Assembly: GCA_902765225.1 (NCBI GenBank)
Contig: CACWYV010000002.1
Span: 128,697-192,696 of the forward strand
Source of the DNA: Candidatus Avelusimicrobium intestinale
GTDB lineage: Bacteria > Elusimicrobiota > Elusimicrobia > Elusimicrobiales > Elusimicrobiaceae
Reading direction: 5' to 3'
Length of the DNA stretch: 64,000 bases
The stretch's first letter is position 1, and every line of letters begins with the position of its first letter. A program made the position numbers and the translations under genes. Positions 33,981 through 43,657 of the stretch are shown in pieces. Under the pieces are notes generated by a model. The model saw only the letters and a list, made by a program, of their open reading frames with translations, did not search any database and was not told the origin of the DNA.

Positions 33981-35183
33981 TTATTTCCCAAACTTTTCCA
34001 AAAACCACTTCAGCACCCAATCCGGTTTGTAATTGACGATTTTACGGTTGAAATGCGTGTAACTTTCCGGCGGGGCCATAACTTGTTTTTCCCTCGGTAG
34101 AAATGGGTAATAATAGTTAGTCACCACTTCAATATTGGGGTACCACAAATTATGCACCTTTTTATCCACCCAATGCTGCAACCCTAAATTAGGCAAATCA
34201 AGCCCGGCACTGGCCGCCCAAAAAACAGAATTGACGGCAATTACATATAACGGAAATTCTTTTTTGAGCAAGGCCAACCATTGCCACGTTTGGTTAATCG
34301 TCAATTTTTTAATATCTAACTCCACATAATTCGGATTTTCCGTCGGTCCGCCTTTCGTTACACTTATAACGGTATATCCTTGCCCAATCAACCCTTCGGC
34401 CAACTCACGCACGTGTGGATAAATATAATTGGAACCACGCGAATCCAATTGCAAAAATACGATCCCTTTTTTCCCCTTCATTTTGGAACGCACCGTTTGC
34501 AATCCTTCGCTCACTACGGCAGCCGGCTCTGACGGAAAGTACATCACCGGAACAGGAGGTTCGGCCGGGACATCCAATCCAAAAGTTTCCAACAAATTGA
34601 TGACACGGTGCGTTACACGCCTGCTATACTCGTAATACACGGGGACTACTAAAAAGCCGGGCGGGATTTGTTGAAATACACTTTCGTAATCGTAATTTTT
34701 CCAAATCAGCGGGTGGCGCGTACCGTTAAAATACGATACTTTGTCAAAGTGGGGGTTTTCAGCCAACAGTTTACCAACTATCGGCGAATTATTTCTATCA
34801 AATTGAGCCCCTACATAGGCGTAAAACGGCAATTGGGGATATTTCTTCTTGAGGGCTTCCCATACAGGGGTGGTGTATAAATAGTCGCCAATGCCCATAA
34901 AAAAAACAAACGCAATCCCTTTCACGGCTCCGGGAGTACGGACAGCGTAATCTAAATTATAATGTACTTCCTCGTGGCGGTACAGTGGCCGCCGGATGCG
35001 GTAACCGCGCGAATCTGCCGGGGATAGGACACCGGGCCGAAAAGGCCGGGAACCCAACCGATACCACGGGGCCGTTTTTTCCGGCCACCAACCCGTGCAT
35101 TGATGCCAGGTCCAACGAAACATTTCATACGGCACACAAAAAAAACGTCTGGAACAAATTTTACGGTAGAGTGTGCGTTTCAT
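33981..35183 (-). CDS. Family 9 (heptosyltransferase-like) glycosyltransferase
   Basis: 400-residue GT-B protein. Heptosyltransferase-like features are VKGIAFVFFMGIGDYLYTTPVWEAL (given in parts) near residue 95, IVFLQLDSRGSNYIYP at the start of the second domain, then ISVTKGG and IAVNSVFWAASAGLDLP near the donor site. An unusual N-terminal stretch of about 60 residues is rich in Arg, Trp and Cys. The ATG at 35183 has a GGGA site; the longer upstream frame runs through a terminator. It stands alone, not in an LPS cluster, so the acceptor is unknown. An LPS core or pilin glycan are both possible. Confidence 0.78.
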   Translation of the reverse strand: MKRTLYRKICSRRFFCVPYEMFRWTWHQCTGWWPEKTAPWYRLGSRPFRPGVLSPADSRGYRIRRPLYRHEEVHYNLDYAVRTPGAVKGIAFVFFMGIGDYLYTTPVWEALKKKYPQLPFYAYVGAQFDRNNSPIVGKLLAENPHFDKVSYFNGTRHPLIWKNYDYESVFQQIPPGFLVVPVYYEYSRRVTHRVINLLETFGLDVPAEPPVPVMYFPSEPAAVVSEGLQTVRSKMKGKKGIVFLQLDSRGSNYIYPHVRELAEGLIGQGYTVISVTKGGPTENPNYVELDIKKLTINQTWQWLALLKKEFPLYVIAVNSVFWAASAGLDLPNLGLQHWVDKKVHNLWYPNIEVVTNYYYPFLPREKQVMAPPESYTHFNRKIVNYKPDWVLKWFLEKFGK

Positions 35184-35210
35184 ATCGTTTCCCTTTCGTC
35201 CGTTTTCCAT

Positions 35211-35237
35211 AAAAAATCCCCGCCTATACAAGCGGGG
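35211..35237 (-). terminator. Terminator after the pilin gene at 35256
   Basis: Minus-strand stem CCCCGC/GCGGGG with an 8-nt loop and a run of six T (35216-35211). It separates the pilin gene from the downstream glycosyltransferase gene. Confidence 0.85.
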
Positions 35238-35255
35238 AAAATTGGCGGCTGCCGC

Positions 35256-35768
35256 TCACTGATAGTACTCACTATTATCCAGTTGAACAACGCCTAAATC
35301 TATAAAGAATTCTTCGCAATCACCGCTCTGGCACACCCAGTACATATCTCCGCTAGCTAGTCCGCCAGGAATTTCCTCAGCAGTAGTTTTTTTGACCAAG
35401 ACGCGCCGGGCCACATAGGTCCCGTCGGCACTGTAACGCGGCGTAACATCCACGGCACAATTGCGTTCAGCCAAGCCCCCTACATTCGTAAGCGTAAACT
35501 TCCAATCCTTTCCCGTAGCGATTGAATTCGTCGTAGCAGAAACCCCGGCCACCGTTATATCCAATTCAGACAAATCGGTGGGGCATCTGCGGTATGTAGC
35601 CGAGTACACGGAAGTGGCATCCAAAATAGATTTGGTTGTCATCAAAACTTCCGCGGCACGGGCACGCGCCACACTCTTTTCGTACTGGGGTATAGCAATG
35701 GACGTCAAAATACCGATAATTAATACAACTACTAACAATTCAATAAGCGTGAAACCTGATTTACGCAT
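35256..35768 (-). CDS. Type IV pilin
   Basis: 170-residue prepilin: leader MRKSG, then FTLIELLVVVLIIGIL, the classical N-methylated helix with Glu5. The C-terminal domain has Cys residues in RRCPTDL, ERNCAVD, WVCQSG and GDCEEF, enough for two disulfides including the C-terminal D-loop. The ATG at 35768 has a perfect GGAGG site. It is a single-gene unit ended by its own terminator. It could be a major or minor pilin; the retraction ATPase is at 7395. Confidence 0.93.
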   Translation of the reverse strand: MRKSGFTLIELLVVVLIIGILTSIAIPQYEKSVARARAAEVLMTTKSILDATSVYSATYRRCPTDLSELDITVAGVSATTNSIATGKDWKFTLTNVGGLAERNCAVDVTPRYSADGTYVARRVLVKKTTAEEIPGGLASGDMYWVCQSGDCEEFFIDLGVVQLDNSEYYQ

Positions 35769-35929
35769 AACAGCCTCCTTTTTAAACCTACCTATAGTAT
35801 AACAAAAAAAGTCAAAAAAAACTCTTTGTTTTTTAGGATGCAACAATCAACAAATAACCATTTCAAGCAATGTTCGCGTGTAGCCCGCGTTCAAATCTCC
35901 TACAAACTGCTTACTAATACCACGTTCTT

Positions 35930-37858
35930 TTATAACTTTTCTATTTCTTCCAGCCACGCGGCGGACGAAGCATCACTGGGCATCTGCCAATCGCCCCGCG
36001 GCGATAATCCCACTGTTCCCACTTTCGGCCCGTCCGGTAAACAGGAACGTTTAAATTGTTGGGTAAAAAACCGGCGGAAAAATACGTGCAACCATTTTTT
36101 AATGACTGCCGCCGGGAATCTCCGCGCGAACGCCTGTTTGGCCAACTGATAAATCTTTTCCGGACTGAATCCGTACCGTACAAAATAATATAAGAAAAAA
36201 TCGTGCAACTCGTACGGACCGACCAAATCTTCCGTCTTTTGGGAAATACGCCCGTTCTTTGCCGGCAACAATTCCGGGCTGATAGGCGTAGCCAGTACAT
36301 CTTCCAGTACACGCTTTACTGTTGCTTTTGTCTCTTGAGCGCTGACCCACGCCACCAATGAGCGCACCAATGTTTTGGGCACATCCGCATTAACGCCGTA
36401 CATGGACATATGATCCCCGTTGTACGTAGCCCACCCGAGGGCTAATTCCGATAAATCTCCCGTCCCGACAACCAGCCCTCCCGTCTGATTGGCGATGTCC
36501 ATCAAAATCTGCGTACGCTCGCGCGCTTGCGAATTTTCATACGTGGCATTGTGTACTTTTTCAGAATGACCGATATCTTTAAAATGTTGCAAGCACGCTT
36601 TTTTAATATCTACCTCACGCCGGGTAATGCCCAGATTTTTCATCAGCAGTACCGCATTACGGTACGTCCGGTCTGTCGTACCAAAACCGGGCATGGTTAC
36701 CCCGATGATATTTTTACGCGGCCAACCTAACCGGTCAAACGCTTCCACCGTCACCAATAACGCCAACGTGGAATCTAACCCGCCGCTACAACCAATCACA
36801 GCCCGCGTCACACGCGCCGCCGTCAACCGCGTCGCTAATCCGGTAACTTGTGTATTAAAAACCTCGTAGCAGTGTTCGGCTAACTGTACCCCGTCCGGCA
36901 CAAACGGAGAAGGAGAAATTTTCCGCGTCAATACAAGCGGTTTTTTGGCAGCGGGCAACCCGCTTGATACCGTCCAATACGGCTCCTGGGTTTCGCAAGC
37001 ACTATCTACCCGGAAAGAAGTATGCATAGCCCGCTCCGCCCGCAAACGCGCCACGTCCACTTCCGTACAAACCCATTGGGCTTCCCACGCAAATCGTTTG
37101 GAACACGCGAGCAACGTGCCGTTTTCGTAAATTAACGCTTTGGCATCAAACGCAGCATCCGTGGTGGATTCCCCAAACCCGCACGACGCATACACATAGC
37201 CGCTTAAACACCGGGCGGATTGTTGGGCAACCAGTTGCTCTATGTAAGCCGACTTACCGACTAATGCTTGGCTCGCCGATAAATTGCAAATAATATCCGC
37301 ACCCGCTAAGGCAGCAACCGACGAAGGGGGCACCGTGGCCGTTAAATCGTCTCCGATTTCAACCCCGATTTTAGCCCCGCTTACTTCAAACAACAAATCT
37401 GTAGCGGCGGGAACTCGCTGAGCGCACAATGTTACTTCTTCCCCATTCCACTCCCGGGCGGAAACGAACCAACGCGCCTGATCTCCCGCACGGCAACCGG
37501 ACAAATAGGTTTTCGGCACAATACCCAAGATTTTTCCGCGGCAACAAACAACCGCCGCGTTGAGAAGAACCGCCCCCGCTTGCACCGGCATCCCTACCAT
37601 GAATACTACCGGCAAAGTGCGCGTACGCGCCAACAAACGGGCCAATTCTTCTTCGGCCCGGTGCAGTAATGTCGCTTGCAAAAACAAATCGCCGCACGTG
37701 TATCCGCTCACTCCTAATTCGGGCAAAACCATTACAGATACCTGCTCTTTAGCCGCCCGGCGCAACAACTTTTCCATTTCGGCAACGTTAAAGGTAGGAT
37801 TACCTACCTGTACCCGCGGCACTCCGGCCGCTACTTTGATAAAACCGTATTTGTCCAT
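35930..37858 (-). CDS. nadE: Glutamine-dependent NAD+ synthetase
   Basis: 642-residue two-domain enzyme making NAD from deamido-NAD. The N-terminal nitrilase-like glutaminase has the catalytic triad context (VLPELGVSGYTCGDL for Glu, VPKTYLSG for Lys, and a Cys further on in the SACETQ or YASCGFGES context). The C-terminal synthetase has the PP-loop VIGCSGGLDSTLALL, GDLSELALGWATYNGDHMSMYG and a C-terminal DLVGPYELHDFFLYY. Length matches glutamine-dependent NadE with fused amidase. GGAGGAAC precedes the start; the promoter TATAAT is at 37887-37892 on the minus strand. Confidence 0.96.
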   Translation of the reverse strand: MDKYGFIKVAAGVPRVQVGNPTFNVAEMEKLLRRAAKEQVSVMVLPELGVSGYTCGDLFLQATLLHRAEEELARLLARTRTLPVVFMVGMPVQAGAVLLNAAVVCCRGKILGIVPKTYLSGCRAGDQARWFVSAREWNGEEVTLCAQRVPAATDLLFEVSGAKIGVEIGDDLTATVPPSSVAALAGADIICNLSASQALVGKSAYIEQLVAQQSARCLSGYVYASCGFGESTTDAAFDAKALIYENGTLLACSKRFAWEAQWVCTEVDVARLRAERAMHTSFRVDSACETQEPYWTVSSGLPAAKKPLVLTRKISPSPFVPDGVQLAEHCYEVFNTQVTGLATRLTAARVTRAVIGCSGGLDSTLALLVTVEAFDRLGWPRKNIIGVTMPGFGTTDRTYRNAVLLMKNLGITRREVDIKKACLQHFKDIGHSEKVHNATYENSQARERTQILMDIANQTGGLVVGTGDLSELALGWATYNGDHMSMYGVNADVPKTLVRSLVAWVSAQETKATVKRVLEDVLATPISPELLPAKNGRISQKTEDLVGPYELHDFFLYYFVRYGFSPEKIYQLAKQAFARRFPAAVIKKWLHVFFRRFFTQQFKRSCLPDGPKVGTVGLSPRGDWQMPSDASSAAWLEEIEKL

Positions 37859-37973
37859 TTTTGTTCCTCCGGTCTGGCCCTTTTTAATTATAGTAATTCC
37901 GCCACCCTTTTGACTACTGGATAATTACGCCTTTCCATCGCCTGCGAGAGATTCGTCGGTTAAACCCAAAAAT

Positions 37974-37982
37974 TGCTATACT
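37974..37982 (+). promoter_or_regulatory. Extended -10 promoter of the CNNM/CorC gene, possible leaderless start
   Basis: TGC then TATACT (37977-37982). The ATG at 37992 is 9 bp further on and has no Shine-Dalgarno. Confidence 0.55.
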
Positions 37983-37991
37983 AATAATACC

Positions 37992-39287
37992 ATGGTAACC
38001 CTACTGATTATTTTAGTCATGCTGGCTGCCAACGCACTCTTGGCGGCCTATGAGATGGCACTTGCTTCTATCTCCCGTACGCGGTTGTCGTTACTCGTAC
38101 AAAGCCAACAAACCGGTGCCGAAGCCGCCCTCTATATGAAAGATCATATAGAAGGCAGTTTAGCGGTGGTACAAATCGGCATTACACTGGTGGGAGCCGT
38201 AGCGGCCGCGTTTGGCGGTTCGGACGCCGGAAGCCGGTTGGCCCCGTGGTTGCGGCAACATCTTTATTTATCCACGCACGTAGCCAATGCACTGGCCATG
38301 ATTTGCGTGGTATTTCCGCTCAGTTTCTTGACTATTGTATTTGCCGAATTAACCCCCAAAACCTTTGCGATCAAAAACAAAGAATTTGTGGTGTTACATT
38401 TATCGCCGTTTATGCGCGTTTTATATGTTTTGTTAGCCCCCATTGTGCGCGTTATGGAATCCATCGTGCGCACGTTGACACGCCATTTTTCCCGCACACC
38501 CGACCCCAAAGAAATACAGCGCGTCGCTCTGGAAGATTTGCGCACAGCGGCTGCCATTGCCTCCTCTTCCCGCCTATTTGGCAAAGCTGAAGAAAAAATG
38601 GTGCTCTCCAGCGCGCAGTTTTGCATTCGCAAAATACGCGAAATTCAAGTACCGCTGGAGCAAGTTTACACTTTAAATGCGGACGATTCTATTGCGGATA
38701 CATTTGTAAAAGCGCATTTGGATATGCATACCCGCTTCCCCGTGCGGGGTAACCCGGAAAATCCGCAAGATATTATCGGATATTTGAATTTTAAAGATAT
38801 GTTTCTCTCCACCAAAGTAGCCCAAGGCGGCCCAACCACCGCCCGCAATATCATTCGCCCCATTCTGCGCCTGGAGGCCGATACCATCATCTCTGCCGCG
38901 TTGGAAAAGATGATGAAAAACAAACAACACATTTGTCTGGTGACGGAAGGACAAAATATTACGGGTATCTTAACGCTGGAAGATATTTTTGAAGAAATGG
39001 TTGGCGAAATTGAAGACGAGTACGACTTTTTCCCTGCCTATATCCGTCCGTTCGGGCAAGCCCTGGTTGCCAGTGCGCCGGCCAAAATGAGCGATATTTT
39101 TGAGCGGTTGGATTTACCTGTACCGGCAGATGTTACCCCCACTACAACCGTAGAACAGTGGGTCAGCCAAAAACTGGGACATGAACCCACCAAAAACGAG
39201 AAAATCCGCCAAAGCGGTATTTTGTTGGAAACCCGCAAATTTCGCCGCCACAAAATGATGGAAGTACTCATCAATAAAGCCGCATAA
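37992..39287 (+). CDS. CNNM/CorC (HlyC/CorC) family membrane protein with CBS pair
   Basis: 431-residue protein: a DUF21 membrane domain of about four helices (AYEMALASISRTRL, VQIGITLVGAVAAAFGG, FAELTPKTFAIKN), a CBS pair (about 200-330; VPLEQVYTLNADDSI to ITGILTLEDIFEEMVGEIEDEYD given in parts) and a C-terminal CorC/HlyC transporter-associated domain. Members are linked to magnesium or other divalent-cation export and to envelope stress; the haemolysin label is historical. Single-gene unit between divergent nadE and the convergent transporter gene. Confidence 0.9.
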   Translation: MVTLLIILVMLAANALLAAYEMALASISRTRLSLLVQSQQTGAEAALYMKDHIEGSLAVVQIGITLVGAVAAAFGGSDAGSRLAPWLRQHLYLSTHVANALAMICVVFPLSFLTIVFAELTPKTFAIKNKEFVVLHLSPFMRVLYVLLAPIVRVMESIVRTLTRHFSRTPDPKEIQRVALEDLRTAAAIASSSRLFGKAEEKMVLSSAQFCIRKIREIQVPLEQVYTLNADDSIADTFVKAHLDMHTRFPVRGNPENPQDIIGYLNFKDMFLSTKVAQGGPTTARNIIRPILRLEADTIISAALEKMMKNKQHICLVTEGQNITGILTLEDIFEEMVGEIEDEYDFFPAYIRPFGQALVASAPAKMSDIFERLDLPVPADVTPTTTVEQWVSQKLGHEPTKNEKIRQSGILLETRKFRRHKMMEVLINKAA

Positions 39288-39312
39288 CCGAAACCTTTTA
39301 CCAAAAATAATT

Positions 39313-39344
39313 GCGGGCGTAAACTTACACAAGTTTACGCCCGC
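39313..39344. terminator. Strong hairpin between convergent CNNM and transporter genes
   Basis: Perfect 14-bp stem GCGGGCGTAAACTT/AAGTTTACGCCCGC with loop ACAC. No clear T run on either side, so its termination role is inferred from position. Confidence 0.6.
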
Positions 39345-39365
39345 CGCATAATAAGATATGTGTCT

Positions 39366-40664
39366 TTATGCCTGTTGCGTATGTTTGTATTTAAAACACA
39401 CCGCAAACAACACGCCCACCACAAACGCAAATCCCGCAAAGATAAACCAAGCGTTGCTCCACCCCGTCATAATCGTTTGTGAAAGTGCCTGCGGATACAC
39501 TCCGTCCACTAGTAGCGCCGGGTTTTGGTGAACAAACACCAACCGGGTAACTACGGCCTGCGCCGCCAAGGAACCAATCGTAGCCCCGAAACCGTTTGTC
39601 ATCAGCATAAAGACCCCTTGCGCGCTGGAGCGGATGGCCGGATCGGTTTCTTGGTCCACAAACAGCGAACCGGAAATATTGAAGAAGTCAAACGCCACCC
39701 CGTACACAATCATGGAGGCCACCAACAATACAATACCCAACGCAGTGGACGGATTGCCTAGGCCCAAGAAACCAAAGCGAAGTACCCAGGCGAACATACT
39801 GATTAACATCACTTTTTTAATACCGTAGCGTTTTAAGAAAAACGGAATCAACAAGATACACAACGTTTCCGACATCTGCGACAACGAAATAAGCGCGTTG
39901 GCATTGTTTGCTCCCCAAGAACCGGTAAATCCGGCCAAAGAATTAAACCCGCTGATAAACGGTCCGGCAAATCCGTTGGTAATCTGCAAGGACATTCCCA
40001 ATAACATAGAAAAGATAAAGAAAATCGCCATTCTTTTCTCTTTAAACAGGGCAAACGCTTTGAGACCCAATGCATCGGCCAAGGTTTTCGCTTCCCCTTG
40101 GGCAACCGGGCAGGCCGGCAACGTTAAACAATAAACGGCTAACATAATTCCCAACACGGCCGAAAAATACCACTGGGCGTAACTGCCTTGAAATTGGGCG
40201 AAATTGGTGGTCAACATGGCGCAAATGAAACCCACCGTACCGAATACACGAATCGGCGGGAATACCTTAACGGTATCCAATCCTTGCTGACGCAAAGCCG
40301 TGTACGCTACCGAGTTAGACAAGGCCAAGGTCGGCATATAAAAGGCCACACTTAACGTATAGCAGGTAAACAGACAACCGAACGCAATCACGTTTTGCGC
40401 CCCAAAGTAGGCCGCACCGGCCATAAATACAGCCGCTAACAAGTGGCAAAGAGCCAACATCTTTTGGGCCGGCACCCAACGGTCAGCCACGATGCCGATG
40501 ACTGCCGGCATAAATAGCGACACAAAACCTTGTACTGCATAAAACCAACCGATATGTTCCGCCAGTCCAGCTCCCGCCAGAAACGTGCCCATAGACGTCA
40601 AATAAGCACCCCAAACGGCAAACTGGAGGAAATTCATCACTGTTAAACGAGTTTTAATATACAT
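39366..40664 (-). CDS. Nucleoside:H+ symporter-like MFS transporter
   Basis: 432-residue, 12-helix transporter. The N-terminal TVMNFLQFAVWGAYLTSMGTFL matches the NupG/XapB (nucleoside:H+ symporter) branch, as do ADRWVPAQKMLALCHLL and FFNISGSLFVDQETDPAIRSSAQGVFMLM (given in parts). The ATG at 40664 has an AGGAAGGGAA site. It would import nucleosides, consistent with the adenosine deaminase at 28038. Single-gene unit. Confidence 0.88.
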   Translation of the reverse strand: MYIKTRLTVMNFLQFAVWGAYLTSMGTFLAGAGLAEHIGWFYAVQGFVSLFMPAVIGIVADRWVPAQKMLALCHLLAAVFMAGAAYFGAQNVIAFGCLFTCYTLSVAFYMPTLALSNSVAYTALRQQGLDTVKVFPPIRVFGTVGFICAMLTTNFAQFQGSYAQWYFSAVLGIMLAVYCLTLPACPVAQGEAKTLADALGLKAFALFKEKRMAIFFIFSMLLGMSLQITNGFAGPFISGFNSLAGFTGSWGANNANALISLSQMSETLCILLIPFFLKRYGIKKVMLISMFAWVLRFGFLGLGNPSTALGIVLLVASMIVYGVAFDFFNISGSLFVDQETDPAIRSSAQGVFMLMTNGFGATIGSLAAQAVVTRLVFVHQNPALLVDGVYPQALSQTIMTGWSNAWFIFAGFAFVVGVLFAVCFKYKHTQQA

Positions 40665-40750
40665 AGTTCCCTTCCTGCCGGCACAACCGCTCCGGCTTGT
40701 CACCACACAGGTTTCCTCCGTAAAAATAACGCCCCGCTAACCGGACCGTC

Positions 40751-40779
40751 TTACTTACATTATATAAAAAAGATATAAT
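40751..40779 (+). promoter_or_regulatory. Promoter of yajQ and the TPR protein gene
   Basis: -35 TTACTT (40751-40756), 17-bp spacer, -10 TATAAT (40774-40779). GAGGAGG follows at 40811 before the ATG at 40824. Confidence 0.65.
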
Positions 40780-40823
40780 ATTAGAAAGAGACCCCGGAAC
40801 GACCGGGCCCGAGGAGGAATAGT

Positions 40824-41318
40824 ATGGCTGATTACAGTTTTGACGTGGTATCCAAAGTGGATTTAAATGTGATTGCCGAAGCAGTATCCGCGGCCAATAA
40901 AGAAATTGCAAACCGCTATGATTTTAAAGGGACTTCGTCTTCTATTGAACTCAACAGCAAAGATAACGAATTAAAACTCGCTTCCAGCGATGAGTTCAAA
41001 GTAAATACATTGCGGGATATTATTTTCACCCGTATTGCCAAACGCGGCGTACCGCTTAAAAATATGCAAGCCCAAAAAATAGAAGCGGCTCTGGGAGGCA
41101 ATGCCAAACAAACCGTCAAAATACAACAGGGAATCCCGGCGGATAAGGCCAAACAGATTTCCAAAACTATAAAGGACGCCAAACTGAAAGTGAGTGCCTC
41201 TATCCAAGGGGATCAGCTGCGTGTGTCGTCCAAATCTAAAGACGAATTACAGAACACCATGGCTTTGCTGCGCGGGCAAGATTTTGGTGTAGAACTCCAA
41301 TTTACCAATTACCGGTAA
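40824..41318 (+). CDS. yajQ: YajQ family nucleotide-binding protein
   Basis: 164-residue protein of two ferredoxin-like folds. Family landmarks are SFDVVSKVDLNVIAEAVSAA, NRYDFKGTSS, AKQISKTIKDAKLKVSASIQGDQLRVS (given in parts) and LQNTMALLRGQDFGVELQFTNYR at the end (given in parts). Homologues bind RNA or cyclic di-GMP; whether this one senses cyclic di-GMP is not visible. It has a strong ribosome-binding site and is followed after 5 bp by the TPR protein gene. Confidence 0.95.
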   Translation: MADYSFDVVSKVDLNVIAEAVSAANKEIANRYDFKGTSSSIELNSKDNELKLASSDEFKVNTLRDIIFTRIAKRGVPLKNMQAQKIEAALGGNAKQTVKIQQGIPADKAKQISKTIKDAKLKVSASIQGDQLRVSSKSKDELQNTMALLRGQDFGVELQFTNYR

Positions 41319-41323
41319 CTCCT

Positions 41324-42586
41324 ATGCAAAAATACATCGTAACACTACTTGCTGTAACAACGCTGGGAACAGGCCTGTGGGCAGCTGATGCCCAGCAAAC
41401 GCTGAACTTTTATAAAAAAGAGTTGAGCAATTTTCCGACCCAATCCTCACGTGATACCCGGGCTTACGCCAAGACACTTGCCGAAGGATTGGAAACCTGG
41501 ACGCTGCAGAACATTCAACAACCCGCGGCGCAGGAAGCCCTGTTGTTTCAAACCCGGCTACTTTTGCGGGCAGAAGAAAACGGCGCCGCCGTTGTACCGC
41601 TGCTCCACTTGCAGCGCCTGTTTCCCCAAACAGATTCCGCTTTGCTTAACCCGTTAATCAGTGAGGCCGTATCCGGGTTAGATGCAGACGCCCAAGCCCC
41701 GGCCAAGACCGCGTTTACGCAAAAACCCGCGGCCTCACAAAATACCATTCAGCGGCAGGCCGATATTTTGTACGTTTTGTCCAAATTATCCGGCAAACAG
41801 TTTTATCCGACGGCCCGGCGGGCTTTTGAATCATTCTTCCAAAGGAATCCTACGTATCACAATTTAAATGAAGTAGAACTGTGGTACGGCGATTTACACC
41901 GCGCAAACGGCAATTATCTGGCGGCTATTTCCCAATACAAAAAAGCCGATGAGTTGTATCCGAATTCCCCGTATCAGGCAGCCAGTCTGCGCCTGATTGG
42001 GGACATTTATGCCGATAATTTACACGATACGGCCGCGGCCAAACAAACCTATACGCGTGTGTTAAAACAATTCCCCGATTCCAAGGAAATCGGCACTGTG
42101 TACAAACACTTGGCCATTTTGGATGAAAACAACAAACAATACGAAAGCGCCCTCTTGTATTACGACAAAGCCATTGAACACTTAGGGTCCGCTCCCTCCG
42201 CCTACGAAGCCTACCGCGGCAAGGCGGATGTATACATGAAAACCAAAAATTACCAAGAGGCCTATCAAATTTTGCACAAAGCAGCGTCTATTTTTCAAAA
42301 CGATAAAAATAAATCTTTTGATGCCTTGGTCCAAGCCGCTGATCTAGCCAAAATGAAATTGAAAGATACGAACAAGTACATCTTTTCACTGGATAAAGCG
42401 TTGGCTCTCAACACCCGGCACAAACAAGTACCGGAACTGATGTATGAGTTAGGTTTTACGTGCGAAATGAACGGTCAAACAGACCGCGCGCAAGAAGTCT
42501 ATAAGAAGTTAGTGCTTGAATATCCCACCAACCGACACGCCGGACGCGGCCACGCCCGCTTAATCCGGCTGGCTAACCCCAAATAA
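41324..42586 (+). CDS. Exported tetratricopeptide-repeat protein
   Basis: 420-residue protein with a signal peptide (about 1-20, ending GLWA). From about residue 145 on it is built of TPR-like helical pairs (YLAAISQYKKADELYPNSPYQ, AAKQTYTRVLKQFPDSKE, YESALLYYDKAIEHLGSAPS, YQEAYQILHKAASIF, QEVYKKLVLEYPTNRHAG; given in parts). The repeat content recalls YbgF/CpoB and other periplasmic scaffold proteins, but the Tol-Pal genes are absent here. It probably acts as a periplasmic adaptor; partner unknown. Co-transcribed with yajQ and ended by the terminator at 42611. Confidence 0.8.
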   Translation: MQKYIVTLLAVTTLGTGLWAADAQQTLNFYKKELSNFPTQSSRDTRAYAKTLAEGLETWTLQNIQQPAAQEALLFQTRLLLRAEENGAAVVPLLHLQRLFPQTDSALLNPLISEAVSGLDADAQAPAKTAFTQKPAASQNTIQRQADILYVLSKLSGKQFYPTARRAFESFFQRNPTYHNLNEVELWYGDLHRANGNYLAAISQYKKADELYPNSPYQAASLRLIGDIYADNLHDTAAAKQTYTRVLKQFPDSKEIGTVYKHLAILDENNKQYESALLYYDKAIEHLGSAPSAYEAYRGKADVYMKTKNYQEAYQILHKAASIFQNDKNKSFDALVQAADLAKMKLKDTNKYIFSLDKALALNTRHKQVPELMYELGFTCEMNGQTDRAQEVYKKLVLEYPTNRHAGRGHARLIRLANPK

Positions 42587-42610
42587 CCGGCTCAAATTAG
42601 ATAGAAAAAA

Positions 42611-42640
42611 GGCGCACCTTTTACCGGGTGCGCCTTTTTT
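42611..42640. terminator. Bidirectional terminator between TPR and SEC-C genes
   Basis: 8-bp stem GGCGCACC/GGTGCGCC, 8-nt loop, six T on the plus strand and an A run (T on the minus strand) on the other side. Confidence 0.92.
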
Positions 42641-42656
42641 AAGAGGGTAAACGGCT

Positions 42657-43082
42657 CTACCGACCACAGCACTTTTTATATTTCTTGCCACTGCCGCACG
42701 GGCACGGGTCATTGCGGCCAATCTTCGGCCCTTCGTTAACCACCGTTTCTACTTTTTGGGTAGTCTCCTCCACCGCCCCGCCGATGCCGCGCAATTCGCT
42801 TTCGTGTTCTTTAAGCCACTTCTTCATTTGGCGGATACTCTTCAAATTCACGCCGTCCCGTTCCATGCGTTTGGCAATTTCTACGAATTTTTGTTTTACA
42901 CCGGGTTCTTTGAGCTTTTCTTTAAACTGACCCGGCAACGATTCAAATTCCCGGTCAATACGTTGTTCAAGAGTTTCTTTCGTTTTTTCGGAGGCGGGTT
43001 TATCAGCCGCGACAGGGGTTTCCGTCCCGGTAGCAGGTTTTTGCTCCGCTTCCTCTTTTTTCTTAAATAAATTCCAAAACAT
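42657..43082 (-). CDS. Small SEC-C zinc-motif protein
   Basis: 141-residue, highly charged cytoplasmic protein ending in the SEC-C motif [17 protein letters not shown] (about 123-139), the zinc-binding tail also found at the end of SecA, where it contacts SecB and ribosomes. The rest is Lys/Glu-rich and helical ([20 protein letters not shown], given in part). It is too short to be SecA. It may be a stand-alone adaptor of the export pathway or another SEC-C protein. Last gene of the M23/P-loop operon, 11 bp after the second P-loop gene. Confidence 0.8.
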   Translation of the reverse strand: MFWNLFKKKEEAEQKPATGTETPVAADKPASEKTKETLEQRIDREFESLPGQFKEKLKEPGVKQKFVEIAKRMERDGVNLKSIRQMKKWLKEHESELRGIGGAVEETTQKVETVVNEGPKIGRNDPCPCGSGKKYKKCCGR

Positions 43083-43093
43083 AACAATCTCCT

Positions 43094-43657
43094 TTATTTC
43101 GTAAGCATTTTTTCTACAAAATTTTTGATGATTTCTGCCTTTTCAAAATAATGTTTTTCACGCGCAATCACCAGGCGGTTAGGGTGCTTTTCCCATATTT
43201 TTAAGATTTTATCATCTATCTCAAAAGCCTGTTGCAAATTTTCCGTGCGCACGTTGGTCGCTTGATAAAAATCTTTTTGCGGCGGCGGGGACAAATGAAT
43301 CACCGCATCATACCGGGCCAGTTCGGCCTCTAACGTCGTACCCATTGCCGTAAAAAAATTTTCCGGCCCGTAAGGCCAATACACAGCCCCGTCAATGGAG
43401 CCACGATCGCACACCATTACAGCCGCGTCTGATGTACGCTCGGCCAACTGTTCCAACTGATGCACCGTATAGAAAATAATGTTCTGGGCGTGCTCAATAT
43501 GTACAGGACTGTTATCGGTACGCGGGAAACCGCCGCTATACACCAACGTAGCCGCTTCTTGTACCAACGCAATCCGGTTGCCAAACGTTTCCTTCAAAAT
43601 AGAAAGTGCTGTCGTTTTACCGCCGCTGGGACCACCCGTCAACACAATTTTTTTCAT
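43094..43657 (-). CDS. P-loop kinase-like protein (AAA_28 type), paralogue 2
   Basis: 187-residue P-loop NTPase with Walker [10 protein letters not shown] (8-16) and the AAA_28 order: NadR/kinase-like core with [15 protein letters not shown], an acidic [13 protein letters not shown] loop and a [19 protein letters not shown] lid. Proteins of this group are predicted small-molecule or nucleotide kinases; the substrate is unknown. It is a tandem copy of the next gene upstream, matching nearly block for block, and overlaps it by 4 bases (ATGA type), so the two are translationally coupled and may form a heterodimer. Confidence 0.85.
   Translation of the reverse strand: MKKIVLTGGPSGGKTTALSILKETFGNRIALVQEAATLVYSGGFPRTDNSPVHIEHAQNIIFYTVHQLEQLAERTSDAAVMVCDRGSIDGAVYWPYGPENFFTAMGTTLEAELARYDAVIHLSPPPQKDFYQATNVRTENLQQAFEIDDKILKIWEKHPNRLVIAREKHYFEKAEIIKNFVEKMLTK

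Noticed and set aside
39313-39344. The hairpins at 39313 and 59729 as repeat elements
   Set aside because: They share no sequence with each other, and both sit between convergent genes, which fits termination.
41324-42586. TPR protein as CpoB/YbgF of the Tol-Pal system
   Set aside because: No tol or pal genes nearby and no coiled-coil N-terminal domain typical of CpoB; kept as a generic exported TPR protein.
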